Positions 16,618 to 25,346 of a stretch of DNA of 34,400 nucleotides are shown piece after piece. Each line of letters starts with the position of its first letter. Positions within the stretch are counted from its first letter, which is position 1. A model generated the notes under the pieces. That model saw only the letters and a list, made by a program, of their open reading frames with translations, had not been told where the DNA came from and searched no databases. A program made the translations under genes and the position numbers. The stretch lies in the NCBI GenBank assembly GCA_002298925.1, contig DBMM01000109.1, forward strand, positions 7,723 through 42,122, in the 5' to 3' direction. Source of the DNA: Geobacter sp. UBA698 (GTDB lineage Bacteria > Desulfobacterota > Desulfuromonadia > Geobacterales > Pseudopelobacteraceae).

Positions 16618-17699
16618 AAGCGTCACTCTCAACATACTGGCGCGGCTTGGCCAGCGGTAAAGGTGCCACTCTTGCGGACAGACTGGCACTGGCACTGCTG
16701 ATTCCACTGTCTCTGCCCTATAGCCTGATCCAGCGCCTGCGGGCCGGGCTGTACCGGTGCGGTGTCTTGCAGAGCAGAAAGCTGCCTTGCCCGGTCATCT
16801 CCATCGGCAACATCACCGTGGGCGGCACCGGCAAGACGCCGGTCACTGCTCTGATCGGCCGGTTACTGCTGTCCCAGGGGTTCAAAGTTGCAGTACTTTC
16901 CCGCGGTTACGGCGGCTCCTGCGAAGGGCAGACCGCCATTGCCTCCGATGGCAAGACCATCCTGCTCTCAGCCGAAGAGTGCGGCGATGAGCCCTTCCTG
17001 CTTGCTTCGACCCTGCCTGGACTGATGGTCGTCATCGGCAGCAACCGCCACGCCGCCGGCCTGCTGGCCATGGAGCGGCTCCAGCCGGACATCTTCCTGC
17101 TGGACGACGGCTTCCAGCATCTGCCTCTGCAACGGGACCTGAATATCCTGCTGCTGGATGCCCAAAATCCCTTTGGCAACGGCTGGTGCCTGCCTGCGGG
17201 CCTGCTGCGGGAACCACGCTTGGCCTCATTGCGGGCCGATTGGATTATCCATACACGCTGCCAGAGTACAATTATGAATATCCCAGGTCTTGAACATATC
17301 CCGCAGATCAGCGCCCGTCACGACCTGGCCGACCTGCTGCCCCTCTCGGGCGGCACACCGTTCCCTTTCGATTCCCTGGCTGGCTGCAAGGTCATTGCCT
17401 TCGCCGGCATCGCCGAACCGGAGAGTTTTTTCGACGGACTGCGAATGCGAGGCCTGCAGCTTGTTGCCACCCGCAGCCTGCCCGACCATGCCGCCTATCC
17501 CCCAGCCCTCACGGACTGGATTGAAGAAACTCTTCAGCGACACGCTGCCGACTATGCCGTGACCACCGAAAAGGACGGCGTCAAACTGAAGCAGCTCCCC
17601 GCGGCACTCGCCCGGAAGACTCTGCTCGCCCGCCTCAACCTGACCCTTGACGACCCCACCCCCCTGACCGCCGCTCTGCGCAATTTGCTTCAAAAATAG
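16614..17699 (+). CDS. lpxK: Tetraacyldisaccharide 4'-kinase
   Basis: LpxK phosphorylates the 4' position of the lipid A disaccharide at the inner membrane using ATP. The 361 residues include an N-terminal hydrophobic helix (about 25-40), the P-loop GGTGKTP (70-76) after ISIGNITV, and the family motif DDGFQH (164-169). It overlaps waaA by ATGA. In the Raetz pathway this step normally comes before Kdo addition. The presence of lpxK beside a PAP2 phosphatase is compatible with later removal of a phosphate. Confidence 0.94.
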   Translation: MKASLSTYWRGLASGKGATLADRLALALLIPLSLPYSLIQRLRAGLYRCGVLQSRKLPCPVISIGNITVGGTGKTPVTALIGRLLLSQGFKVAVLSRGYGGSCEGQTAIASDGKTILLSAEECGDEPFLLASTLPGLMVVIGSNRHAAGLLAMERLQPDIFLLDDGFQHLPLQRDLNILLLDAQNPFGNGWCLPAGLLREPRLASLRADWIIHTRCQSTIMNIPGLEHIPQISARHDLADLLPLSGGTPFPFDSLAGCKVIAFAGIAEPESFFDGLRMRGLQLVATRSLPDHAAYPPALTDWIEETLQRHAADYAVTTEKDGVKLKQLPAALARKTLLARLNLTLDDPTPLTAALRNLLQK

Positions 17700-17749
17700 C
17701 TTCCATTGTGGCATTATAAACAGATTTCAAACTCCGCCAGTGGTGCCCC

Positions 17750-17944
17750 ATGCTTTCACACGATCTACTGAACATACTCGCCTGCCCGACCTGCAAGGGT
17801 GAACTCTGCCTGGATGAACATAGACAAAAGCTCTGTTGCCGCCCCTGCGGCATCTGTTTCCCGATCCGCAACGGCATCCCGGTGCTGCTGATGGACGAGG
17901 CGCAACCCATCGCTGACCAGGAATCAGGAACCATTAATCCGTGA
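17750..17944 (+). CDS. Trm112-family small zinc-binding-type protein (YcaR-like)
   Basis: This is a 64-residue protein of the Trm112/YcaR family. It has two cysteine pairs (CPTCKGEL near the N-terminus, then CCRPCGICFP) and the closing RNGIPVLL typical of the family. In E. coli the homologue ycaR lies between lpxK and kdsB; here it also follows lpxK, but kdsB is absent and a heptosyltransferase follows. Bacterial members have no settled function; Trm112 proteins elsewhere activate methyltransferases. Its stop overlaps the GTG start of waaF. Confidence 0.8.
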   Translation: MLSHDLLNILACPTCKGELCLDEHRQKLCCRPCGICFPIRNGIPVLLMDEAQPIADQESGTINP

Positions 17945-18999
17945 AGGCATTCAAGCACTGCAACATAAAAAAACTTCTGATCCGTTCTACAAACTGGGTC
18001 GGTGATGCCGTTATGACCACCCCGGCCATCGCAGTTATTCGCGAGCTCTTCCCCCAGGCCGAGATCACGCTGTTGGCCAATCCACTGGTAGGGGAACTTT
18101 TTTCGCCCCACATCTGGGTTGATCACGTAATCAGCTTCGACCGCACGGGGATCCACAAGGGAGTTGCCGGCAGATTCAGGCTGGCCGCAGAACTGCGCAG
18201 GCAGGCTTTCGACGCGGTGATCATCCTGCCGAACTCGTTTGATTCGGCCCTGGTGCCATGGCTGGCCGGCATACCGGTCCGGCTCGGCAAAAGCAGCGAC
18301 GGCCGCAGCCTGCTGCTGACCGGCCGCTACGCTCCCGACGAGCAGAGATCCAAGAGACACGAGGTGCAGTATTATCTCGACCTGATCAGCCATTTCGGCA
18401 TCAGCGGCCAGGCGCCCGCGCCGCAGCTGACGACTACGCCAGAGGAAGTATGCCAAGCATCTGCACGGATGGCACAGGCTGGCATCAGACCGGAGGAGTT
18501 TGTCCTCGGCATCAATCCCGGTGCCGCTTTCGGTTCGGCCAAGCGCTGGTATCCGGAGCGTTTCGCCGAGGTGGCGCGGCGGCTGGCGAATGAATGGGGC
18601 GCCAGAGTCGTGATCTTTGGCGGGCCGGGCGAAACGGACATCGCAGCAGCCATCGAGCAGGAACTGGCGGGTGAATGCCTCAATCTGGCCGGCAGGACCA
18701 CCGTGCGAGAACTGCTGGCCCTGATCCGGCGCTGCAACTTCTTTGTCACCAACGACTCCGGACCGATGCACATCGCAGCGGCCTGCAACGTGCCTTTGGC
18801 AGCCATCTTCGGCTCCACCGACCACTCCGGCACGGCCCCCTACACGGACAGGGCGGTCATCGTTCGCAAAGACATCCCCTGTGCCCCCTGCAAGCTGCGG
18901 GAGTGCCCGACCGATCATCGCTGCATGACCGAAATTACGGCGGATGATGTGGTCGCGGCAGCGCTCAAACTTGCAAACAATGAACTGGCGAGGTCATAG
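17941..18999 (+). CDS. waaF: ADP-heptose--LPS heptosyltransferase II family (GT9)
   Basis: It adds the second L-glycero-D-manno-heptose to the LPS inner core. The 352 residues open with LLIRSTNWVGDAVMTTPA, the typical WaaF N-terminal motif with the catalytic-region aspartate. They contain NDSGPMHIAAACNVP, the nucleotide-sugar binding segment, and FGSTD. A cysteine cluster, C-x2-C-x4-C-x5-C, lies at the C-terminus (CAPCKLREC...C). The GTG start overlaps the previous stop as GTGA. Acceptor specificity is inferred from similarity to WaaF. Confidence 0.9.
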   Translation: MKAFKHCNIKKLLIRSTNWVGDAVMTTPAIAVIRELFPQAEITLLANPLVGELFSPHIWVDHVISFDRTGIHKGVAGRFRLAAELRRQAFDAVIILPNSFDSALVPWLAGIPVRLGKSSDGRSLLLTGRYAPDEQRSKRHEVQYYLDLISHFGISGQAPAPQLTTTPEEVCQASARMAQAGIRPEEFVLGINPGAAFGSAKRWYPERFAEVARRLANEWGARVVIFGGPGETDIAAAIEQELAGECLNLAGRTTVRELLALIRRCNFFVTNDSGPMHIAAACNVPLAAIFGSTDHSGTAPYTDRAVIVRKDIPCAPCKLRECPTDHRCMTEITADDVVAAALKLANNELARS

Positions 19000-19002
19000 C
19001 AC

Positions 19003-20010
19003 ATGTCCAAAATTCTCGTAACCGGCGCAGCCGGATTTATCGGTTTTCACCTGTGCCAGCGCCTGCTTGCCCGGGGGGACCAGGTGATCGGCCTGGACAA
19101 CCTGAACGACTACTACGATGAGCGTCTGAAGCATGACCGCCTCAAGCGGCTGGAGGGCCAGGCCGGCTTCCGGCTGAAGGAATGCTCACTTGAAGAGCGT
19201 AACGTGGTCGAGCAGCTTTTTGCCGAGGAAAAGTTCGACCAGGTGGTCAACCTGGCGGCCCAGGCCGGGGTGCGCTACTCCCTGCAGAACCCCAACGCCT
19301 ACATCAGCAGCAACATTGTCGGCTTCATGAACATTCTGGAGGGGTGCCGCCACCATGCTATCAAGCATCTGGTCTACGCCTCCTCCAGCTCGGTCTATGG
19401 CGCCAACACCGCCATGCCCTTCTCCGTCCACCACAACGTGGACCATCCGGTCTCACTGTACGCCGCCACCAAGAAGTCCAACGAACTGATGGCCCACACC
19501 TATTCCAGCCTGTACGGCCTGCCGACCACCGGCCTGCGCTTCTTCACCGTCTATGGCCCCTGGGGCCGTCCGGACATGGCCCTGTTCCTGTTCACCAAGG
19601 CCATCCTGGAAGGCAAGACCATCGACGTATTCAATCACGGCAGGATGCGGCGCGACTTCACCTACATCGACGACATCGTCGAAGGGGTCGTGCGTGTCTG
19701 CGACCGGGTTCCGGCAGCCAATCCGGGCTGGAACGGAAACAGTCCCGATCCTGGCAGCAGCTATGCCCCCTATCGCATCTACAACATCGGCAACAACAAC
19801 CCGGTGGAACTGATGCATTTCATCGAAACCCTGGAGCGCTGCCTGGGCAGAACCGCGCAGAAGAACCTGCTGCCCCTGCAGGCCGGCGACGTACCGGCCA
19901 CCTATGCCGATGTGGATGACCTGATGCGGGATGTGGGCTTCAAGCCGGCCACCAGCATTGAAGATGGCATCGCCAGGTTTGTGGAGTGGTACCGGCAGTA
20001 CTATGGTTAA
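19003..20010 (+). CDS. NAD-dependent epimerase, probable UDP-glucuronate 4-epimerase
   Basis: This is an extended SDR epimerase of 335 residues. It has GAAGFIG (8-14) for NAD binding, serines in YASSSSVYG (about 125-133) and the catalytic YxxxK (Y153, K157). The LDNLNDYYDERLKHDRL and VYGPWGRPDMAL segments are characteristic of the group that interconverts UDP-glucuronate and UDP-galacturonate. It lies inside the LPS core cluster, so its likely job is to supply UDP-GalA for core or outer-core glycosylation. The galacturonate prediction is from family resemblance and was not tested. Confidence 0.85.
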   Translation: MSKILVTGAAGFIGFHLCQRLLARGDQVIGLDNLNDYYDERLKHDRLKRLEGQAGFRLKECSLEERNVVEQLFAEEKFDQVVNLAAQAGVRYSLQNPNAYISSNIVGFMNILEGCRHHAIKHLVYASSSSVYGANTAMPFSVHHNVDHPVSLYAATKKSNELMAHTYSSLYGLPTTGLRFFTVYGPWGRPDMALFLFTKAILEGKTIDVFNHGRMRRDFTYIDDIVEGVVRVCDRVPAANPGWNGNSPDPGSSYAPYRIYNIGNNNPVELMHFIETLERCLGRTAQKNLLPLQAGDVPATYADVDDLMRDVGFKPATSIEDGIARFVEWYRQYYG

Positions 20011-20043
20011 TAACTCAAGTTTTGAAACAACAAGGGCCATGCC

Positions 20044-21123
20044 ATGGTTTCACCCCTTAACATAATTGAACCGACATTAAACAATGAGACAGGGCATTGC
20101 TTCAGCTTCATAAGCAGCCTCTGTTTGGCTGCAAGGGACAAGCCACTAGTCATCTGGTGTGGAAGCGGGTCAAAGTTTTCACTGCCCAGTCGGCATGTTC
20201 TCATAAAGCGTTTCTTTCACCGCAAGATGAGACGACTGCAGGCCATCTGGCTCTACAGGAAACTTCTGGGGACAAGGGAGCAAATTTTCATTTCCACCGC
20301 AGGCAGAACTGACTTGCTGCTGCTTGACCTGGTTTCTCGCGGGACAATAGCTCCCAACCAAGTATTTCTTTTTATTCACTGGTTCAAAGCATCACCGGGC
20401 AAACGCGCTCAACTTAAAAAAATAGCCCGGCGGCATCCGGAAATCATCATTTTTTCTCCGACTGCCTCTGTATGCGAAGAATTCCGCAGCGCCGGCTTCA
20501 CCCAAACCCGACTGGTTCCGTACCCGATTACGCCGCGTGAAGCGGACAGCGCAACACTCATACCACAAGGGTTCAGGCACATCCTTTTCGCCGGGGCGGC
20601 ACGGCAGGACAAGGGTTTTTCCGAAGTAGTCGACCTTGTTGCGCAGCTGGAACGAACCGGAGAAAAAATTCCGGTCACCTTACAGGTATCTGCGGATCAT
20701 TACTCAAAATATGACGAAAGAACGCGAAAAGACATCACCAGACTTGACAGCTGCGGATACCCTTATCTGATAAAAATTTCCGAAACGCTGCAACACAGCG
20801 ATTATCGTGAATTGTTCTTGGGAGCAATCTGCCTCCAGCTATACTCCCAGCAGGATTTCGCAGACCGTATCAGCGGCGTAACCTTGGACGCCCTTAACGC
20901 GGGCAGCCCGGTGGTGACACTGGCGGAGACCTGGATAGCCCGTATCGTAGCAGAATTCGAAGCCGGAGTGGTTATCGCGTCACCTGAGCCGGAGGCAGTT
21001 CTTGCCGCTCTGAAACATATCCGGGAACATTATGATTTTTACCGGAACAATGCCGTCAGGGCAGGCTCTGAATTACAGAGAAGAAACAGCGCCGAATATC
21101 TGTATAAAGAACTCACGGCATGA
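20044..21123 (+). CDS. Glycosyltransferase, GT4-like
   Basis: The 359-residue protein has features of a GT-B glycosyltransferase. There is a C-terminal donor domain with HILFAGAARQDKGFSEV (first strand and loop after the linker), and a late segment FADRISGVTLDALNAGSPVV like the acidic sugar-binding loop of GT4 enzymes. The N-terminal half is weakly conserved. The DNA, especially the first 700 bases, is more AT-rich than the lipid A genes upstream, as is common for variable core glycosyltransferases. Donor and acceptor cannot be named. It overlaps the next gene by ATGA. Confidence 0.7.
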   Translation: MVSPLNIIEPTLNNETGHCFSFISSLCLAARDKPLVIWCGSGSKFSLPSRHVLIKRFFHRKMRRLQAIWLYRKLLGTREQIFISTAGRTDLLLLDLVSRGTIAPNQVFLFIHWFKASPGKRAQLKKIARRHPEIIIFSPTASVCEEFRSAGFTQTRLVPYPITPREADSATLIPQGFRHILFAGAARQDKGFSEVVDLVAQLERTGEKIPVTLQVSADHYSKYDERTRKDITRLDSCGYPYLIKISETLQHSDYRELFLGAICLQLYSQQDFADRISGVTLDALNAGSPVVTLAETWIARIVAEFEAGVVIASPEPEAVLAALKHIREHYDFYRNNAVRAGSELQRRNSAEYLYKELTA

Positions 21124-21917
21124 TTAATCCTGAAAAACAGGACGTGCAGGGTAGCAGTCCACTGTCAGTGGTAATAATTGCCAAAAACGAGGCCGACCGG
21201 ATCGAGGCATGTCTGGCCAGTGTAGCTTGGGCCGATGAAATTATCGTAGTCGATTCCGGCAGTACCGATGCCACCTGCGACATCGCCCGCCGCTATACTG
21301 ACAGGGTCTACACCATCCCCTGGCAAGGGTTTGGACCGCAAAAACAGGCAGCCGTCGACCTGGCCAGCCACGACTGGATCCTGAACGTGGACTGCGACGA
21401 ACGGGTCAGCCCGGGACTGGCGGACGAGATCACGCGCATCCTCTCGCAGAAGGCACCCCATTATGCCTATTCGGTTCCGCGCAGAACTTTTCTGGGACAG
21501 AAAGAGATCAAGCACTGCGGCTGGCAGCCCGACCGGACGATCCGGCTTTTCAAACGCACCAGATCGCGTTTTTCGGAGAGTCTCGTCCACGAGCGGGTAG
21601 TTACGGACGGCACTATCGGCGCATGTAAAGAAAAGCTGCTGCACTACTCATTCAACGGACTGTCGCAGTTGCTGACCAAGCTGAACCAATACAGCGACCT
21701 TTCGGCGCGCCAGATGTTCGAGCAAGGGAGACACAGTTCCCTGTTCGACCTGAGTGTCAGGCCGCTGTTCGCTTTATTCAAGACCTACCTGCTCAAGGCA
21801 GGTATCCTCGACGGGATCGAGGGGATGGTGATCTCCGTCACAACCGCCATGCTGACCTTTGTCAAATACGCCAAACTGCGCGAACTGAACAAGCAGGAGC
21901 CTGATTCCAGACCATGA
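21120..21917 (+). CDS. Glycosyltransferase family 2, WaaE/KdtX-like
   Basis: This is a 265-residue GT-A enzyme. SVVIIAKNEADRIEACL, DSGSTD (45-50) and the metal-binding DCD (91-93) in WILNVDCDERV are diagnostic. This compact type with the conserved HCGWQPDRTIRLF segment resembles WaaE, a beta-1,4-glucosyltransferase acting on heptose I in Klebsiella and Serratia. That identity is a family-level guess. It overlaps the genes on both sides by ATGA, so it belongs to the core operon. Confidence 0.85.
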   Translation: MINPEKQDVQGSSPLSVVIIAKNEADRIEACLASVAWADEIIVVDSGSTDATCDIARRYTDRVYTIPWQGFGPQKQAAVDLASHDWILNVDCDERVSPGLADEITRILSQKAPHYAYSVPRRTFLGQKEIKHCGWQPDRTIRLFKRTRSRFSESLVHERVVTDGTIGACKEKLLHYSFNGLSQLLTKLNQYSDLSARQMFEQGRHSSLFDLSVRPLFALFKTYLLKAGILDGIEGMVISVTTAMLTFVKYAKLRELNKQEPDSRP

Positions 21918-23044
21918 CCCCGGCACCAACTAGCATTCTGATCGCCAATATCCGCCTCATTGGTGATGTGATCCTGACCACGCCGCTTATCGGCCTGCTG
22001 AAAAATGCCTATCCCAATGCTGCCATCGACCTGCTGGTCAACCGCGGTACGGGCGAGTTTTTGGAAAAGGACCCGCGGGTGAGGTCAGTCATCTATTCCC
22101 CAGGAACCGGGTCCAAGGCCCGACAGGGCACGGACGGCTATCTTGGCAGAATATTCCGACGGTATGACGTGGCCATCAACATGAACGCCTCCGATCGGGG
22201 CACGATTGCCGTGATACTAGCGGGGAAACGGGATCGGGTCGGATTTTACGGCAACGGCGGTTTCTGGAAGCACTGCTGGCAACGCCTGCTCCTGACCCAC
22301 CCACTCAGGTTTCCGGAGCAGATACCGGTCGCGAGGTATTGCCATGTTGTGGCGAATGCCCTGGATATCCCCCATTCGCATCTGGCGGTAAGGGTCTATT
22401 GGGATGATGCCGACGACACCAGGGTGCGCGTTGTCCTGGAAGAAAAGGGGGCAGCTGATGCTTTCTTCGTGGTTCATCCCTTTGCCCGGTGGATCTACAA
22501 GTTTTGGCGCTTTGAGAGTTTCGCCGCGGTGAGCGACAGGATCGTCGAGCGCTACGGCTGGCAACCGGTCTGGACTTCATCACCATCGGTAGAGGAAAAA
22601 CGCCAACTGGTGGAGACCGCTGCCCTGTGCCGCCACAAACCGGTCATAATCGACGGCGGGTTGACCCTCAACCAGATGACCTGCCTGCTGGGACGCGCGA
22701 AGTTCTATCTTGGCCTGGACACCGCAATAACCCATCTGGCCGCGAGTACCGGCATCCCCATGGTCGCCCTCTTCGGCCCGACATTTACCTCGCGGTGGTT
22801 CCCCTGGTACAATGACGGGCCGCTCAACCAGGAGAGCCCTTCGACAGGCGCAATCCTGCGCCAGGGGAACATCGTCGTGGTTCGGAAGGACCGGGATTGT
22901 GTCCCCTGCGGCAAGGCAGGATGCGACGACAGCGGGAGTCACCCGAGCCCCTGCATGCAGGAAATTTCGGAAGAAGAAGTAATGTCGGCGATCAAAGCCT
23001 GCCTGGCCCCTGATAGAGCATATAAAGAACAGGAAAAGCTATGA
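21914..23044 (+). CDS. Glycosyltransferase family 9, heptosyltransferase III-like
   Basis: This GT9 protein of 376 residues has the N-terminal ILIANIRLIGDVILTTPL motif and the C-terminal GLDTAITHLAASTGIPMVALFGPT segment. It resembles WaaQ-type enzymes, which add a side heptose to the inner core. A C-x2-C-x4-C-x9-C cluster follows (CVPCGKAGC...C). It is coupled by ATGA to its neighbours. Which residue it adds is unknown. Confidence 0.85.
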   Translation: MTPAPTSILIANIRLIGDVILTTPLIGLLKNAYPNAAIDLLVNRGTGEFLEKDPRVRSVIYSPGTGSKARQGTDGYLGRIFRRYDVAINMNASDRGTIAVILAGKRDRVGFYGNGGFWKHCWQRLLLTHPLRFPEQIPVARYCHVVANALDIPHSHLAVRVYWDDADDTRVRVVLEEKGAADAFFVVHPFARWIYKFWRFESFAAVSDRIVERYGWQPVWTSSPSVEEKRQLVETAALCRHKPVIIDGGLTLNQMTCLLGRAKFYLGLDTAITHLAASTGIPMVALFGPTFTSRWFPWYNDGPLNQESPSTGAILRQGNIVVVRKDRDCVPCGKAGCDDSGSHPSPCMQEISEEEVMSAIKACLAPDRAYKEQEKL

Positions 23045-24360
23045 ATGAACATGTACAGGAAACTGGATACCGAGGGAAATGGCTGATCCTTTCCCATGCC
23101 TTCAATATGGATGGTCGGGCCGCCAGCCAGACGATTACCGACAAGATACCTTTTTTGCGACAGATGGGGGTAGTGCCGATCGTGGTCAGCGCCCAGACCG
23201 GGACACTGGACACGGTGGTCGAGCACCATCAGGTGCCGGCCATTGCACCTTCCGGCCTGAAATTCGACATGCGGCACATCCTGAGGAAGCACCTGCGCAA
23301 CCCGGTTGCCTTCAAGATCGCCAAAGGGGTCGTCTCACTGGCACTACTTCCCTTCTACCTGCTGGAGCGCGCCTTTATCCACCTGGAAAGCCAGTGGTCA
23401 TGGTTCGTGCTGGCCTATGTCAGGGGGGCCCGCCTCATCGCCCAGCACCGGCCGGTCCTGGTTTATTCGACCGGCGGGGCCAATTCGGCCCATTTCGCAG
23501 GATACTTGCTCGCCCGGCGCTTTCGACTCCCCTGGCTCGCAGAACTGCACGATCCGATGATTCACGGCGAGTGGCGGAACTCTCGGATGGCATACCGATG
23601 GGCGGCATACCTGGAGCGCAACATCTGCCGTCACGCATCGGCGGCCTGGTGGTTCACCGAGATGGCCCTTGCCAGGGCACGGGAGCGCAATCCCGAACTC
23701 GGCTGCAGGGGACACATGATTATCCCGGGGGTCGGAGCGCCTGACTTTCAGGGCGCCACCTACCGCAAGCGAGACAAACTGCATTTCGCCCATTGCGGCT
23801 CCCTGGCGGAAACCAGGAATTTCGCAGTGTTCATTGAGGCGCTACATGGGGTGCTGGAGAGCCACCCGCAGTATCGTGATAAGGTACAGATCGATGTCTT
23901 CAGTTCAAGACTCGATCCTGTTTCGCGGGCTGCCCTGGCCCGTTTCCCCCTTCCCGGTATCGTCATGGAACATGGTCGCCTGGAGACGGATCCGGTCACG
24001 GGAAAAAGCGGACGGCAACAGGTGCTCGAAGCAATGCGACGGACCGACGTTCTGGTGCTGCTGCACGGCAGCGATCCGTTTTGCGAGGAGTACATCCCGT
24101 CGAAACTGTTCGAGTATCTCTGGTCAAAACGGCCGGTGCTGGGCCTGATCTGGCGCAACCCGCAACTCGAGCGGATTCTGACCGAGCGCGGCCACCGAGC
24201 CGTCAATTCGCTGGACGTGCCGGCACTGACGGCATGCCTGCTCGAGTTATTTATCTGCTGGGAAGCAGATGCCTTGACCGACACTGAGCACCCGGCGCCG
24301 TTTACGGTGCAGGATGCGGTCACACGGATTGTATCGCTGGCAGACGACCTGCAGCGCTAA
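23041..24360 (+). CDS. Glycosyltransferase, GT4-like
   Basis: The 439-residue protein has a GT-B layout. The N-terminal half carries LILSHAFNMDGRAASQTITD and a hydrophobic stretch (about 97-130) that could associate with the membrane. LAELHDPMIHGEW and a C-terminal YIPSKLFEYLWSKRPVLGL motif match the glutamate-containing sugar-nucleotide loop of GT4 enzymes. Substrates cannot be named. It lies in the core cluster and overlaps the upstream GT9 gene by ATGA. Confidence 0.78.
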   Translation: MNEHVQETGYRGKWLILSHAFNMDGRAASQTITDKIPFLRQMGVVPIVVSAQTGTLDTVVEHHQVPAIAPSGLKFDMRHILRKHLRNPVAFKIAKGVVSLALLPFYLLERAFIHLESQWSWFVLAYVRGARLIAQHRPVLVYSTGGANSAHFAGYLLARRFRLPWLAELHDPMIHGEWRNSRMAYRWAAYLERNICRHASAAWWFTEMALARARERNPELGCRGHMIIPGVGAPDFQGATYRKRDKLHFAHCGSLAETRNFAVFIEALHGVLESHPQYRDKVQIDVFSSRLDPVSRAALARFPLPGIVMEHGRLETDPVTGKSGRQQVLEAMRRTDVLVLLHGSDPFCEEYIPSKLFEYLWSKRPVLGLIWRNPQLERILTERGHRAVNSLDVPALTACLLELFICWEADALTDTEHPAPFTVQDAVTRIVSLADDLQR

Positions 24361-24388
24361 CGACTTCACGTCAGGCGGAACACGCAAA

Positions 24389-25249
24389 ATGGAAACCTTC
24401 GTCTTATATTGCAAATCATACAAAAATGACGTTTTGCGCGCCACGGCACTGGCGAAAAGCATTCAACGGTTCAATACGGACAACCTGCCGTTTTATCTAT
24501 CCGTGCCGGCAGCAGACCTGGCGCTGTTCGAGAAACATTTTGAAGGGTTGACATGCAGACTGCTGCCGGATGAAGACATCCTCCTGGCGAACCCCCGGCA
24601 CTCCCGTGACCTGATGCATGCCATGCCGGGGGGGCAGTTGCAACAGGTCGTCAAATCTGAGTTCTGGCGGCTGGAGATCAGCCGAAATTATTTAATGCTC
24701 GATTCCGACGCATATTTCATCAGGCCGTTTTCCCTTGAAGACTTCATGTTTGATGAGGATACGCCCTATACTGTCATGCATGAAGGGAAGGACATCCTCG
24801 ACTTTGCAGCACGCCGAGGCATGAAAAAAATCAAGGACAACTACACTAGGGACCGTATCCAGGGGAAGCTCTATTTTAAGAGACCTGGGCGTATCTATAA
24901 TTTCGGCCCCATACCGACCATCTGCTCAGCGCTTGTGTGGCAGGCGCTGGCGGAACAATATGCGAAGCCGCACGACAAGAGTTTTGCCGAATTGATCCGC
25001 GAGTATCCCAACGAAATGCTCTGGTATGGGGAGGCTCTGCTCGCCTACGCCCCCATCCGCCTGATGCCGGTTGAGCCGTTATTCAAGGTCTACCACTATA
25101 GCGAACAGTACACTGAAAGTGTGGGTCTCGGAGAAACCGAAGATACCATTGCCGAGAACTATCTCGGGATCATAAAGCAATCGAACTGGGACTATTCACA
25201 GGACGTGGTCCCAAGAAAAAAAAGGACATGGAAGACCCTCTGGTTGTAA
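24389..25249 (+). CDS. DUF6492-like protein, possible GT-A glycosyltransferase
   Basis: This 286-residue protein begins METFVLYCKSYKNDVLRA. It contains QQVVKSEFWRLEI and then LMLDSDAYFIRPF, a DxD-bearing strand like the metal and nucleotide-sugar site of GT-A glycosyltransferases. It looks like the DUF6492 family, which often sits in polysaccharide clusters, but I rely on memory for this. I chose the ATG at 24389; the frame extends upstream into the preceding gene, but the conserved part starts here. It appears to be cytoplasmic and soluble. Function is not established. Confidence 0.68.
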   Translation: METFVLYCKSYKNDVLRATALAKSIQRFNTDNLPFYLSVPAADLALFEKHFEGLTCRLLPDEDILLANPRHSRDLMHAMPGGQLQQVVKSEFWRLEISRNYLMLDSDAYFIRPFSLEDFMFDEDTPYTVMHEGKDILDFAARRGMKKIKDNYTRDRIQGKLYFKRPGRIYNFGPIPTICSALVWQALAEQYAKPHDKSFAELIREYPNEMLWYGEALLAYAPIRLMPVEPLFKVYHYSEQYTESVGLGETEDTIAENYLGIIKQSNWDYSQDVVPRKKRTWKTLWL

Positions 25250-25302
25250 TCGACAGGGGTGACGGGTTGATTGCATTACCTATTCGTTCCATCAACAGGG
25301 GA

Positions 25303-25331
25303 TTGGCAATGCCTCATGCCATTATTTTATA
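25303..25331 (+). promoter_or_regulatory. Possible sigma70-type promoter before the GT2 gene
   Basis: TTGGCA at 25303-25308 is followed after 17 bases by TTTATA, in an AT-rich patch within the otherwise empty 97-base gap 25250-25346. The match to consensus is modest. This is one of the few gaps in the core cluster without an overlap. Confidence 0.3.
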
Positions 25332-25346
25332 TACATTCGTGTTCCC

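Noticed and set aside
17700..17749. Possible promoter (TTGCTT, TATAAA) before the Trm112-like gene
   Set aside because: The spacing between the candidate boxes is far from 17 bases, so I could not support a promoter.
18675..18947. Small plus-strand frames inside waaF and other genes
   Set aside because: They are out-of-frame overlaps with high Arg, Pro and Ala content and no ribosome binding site.
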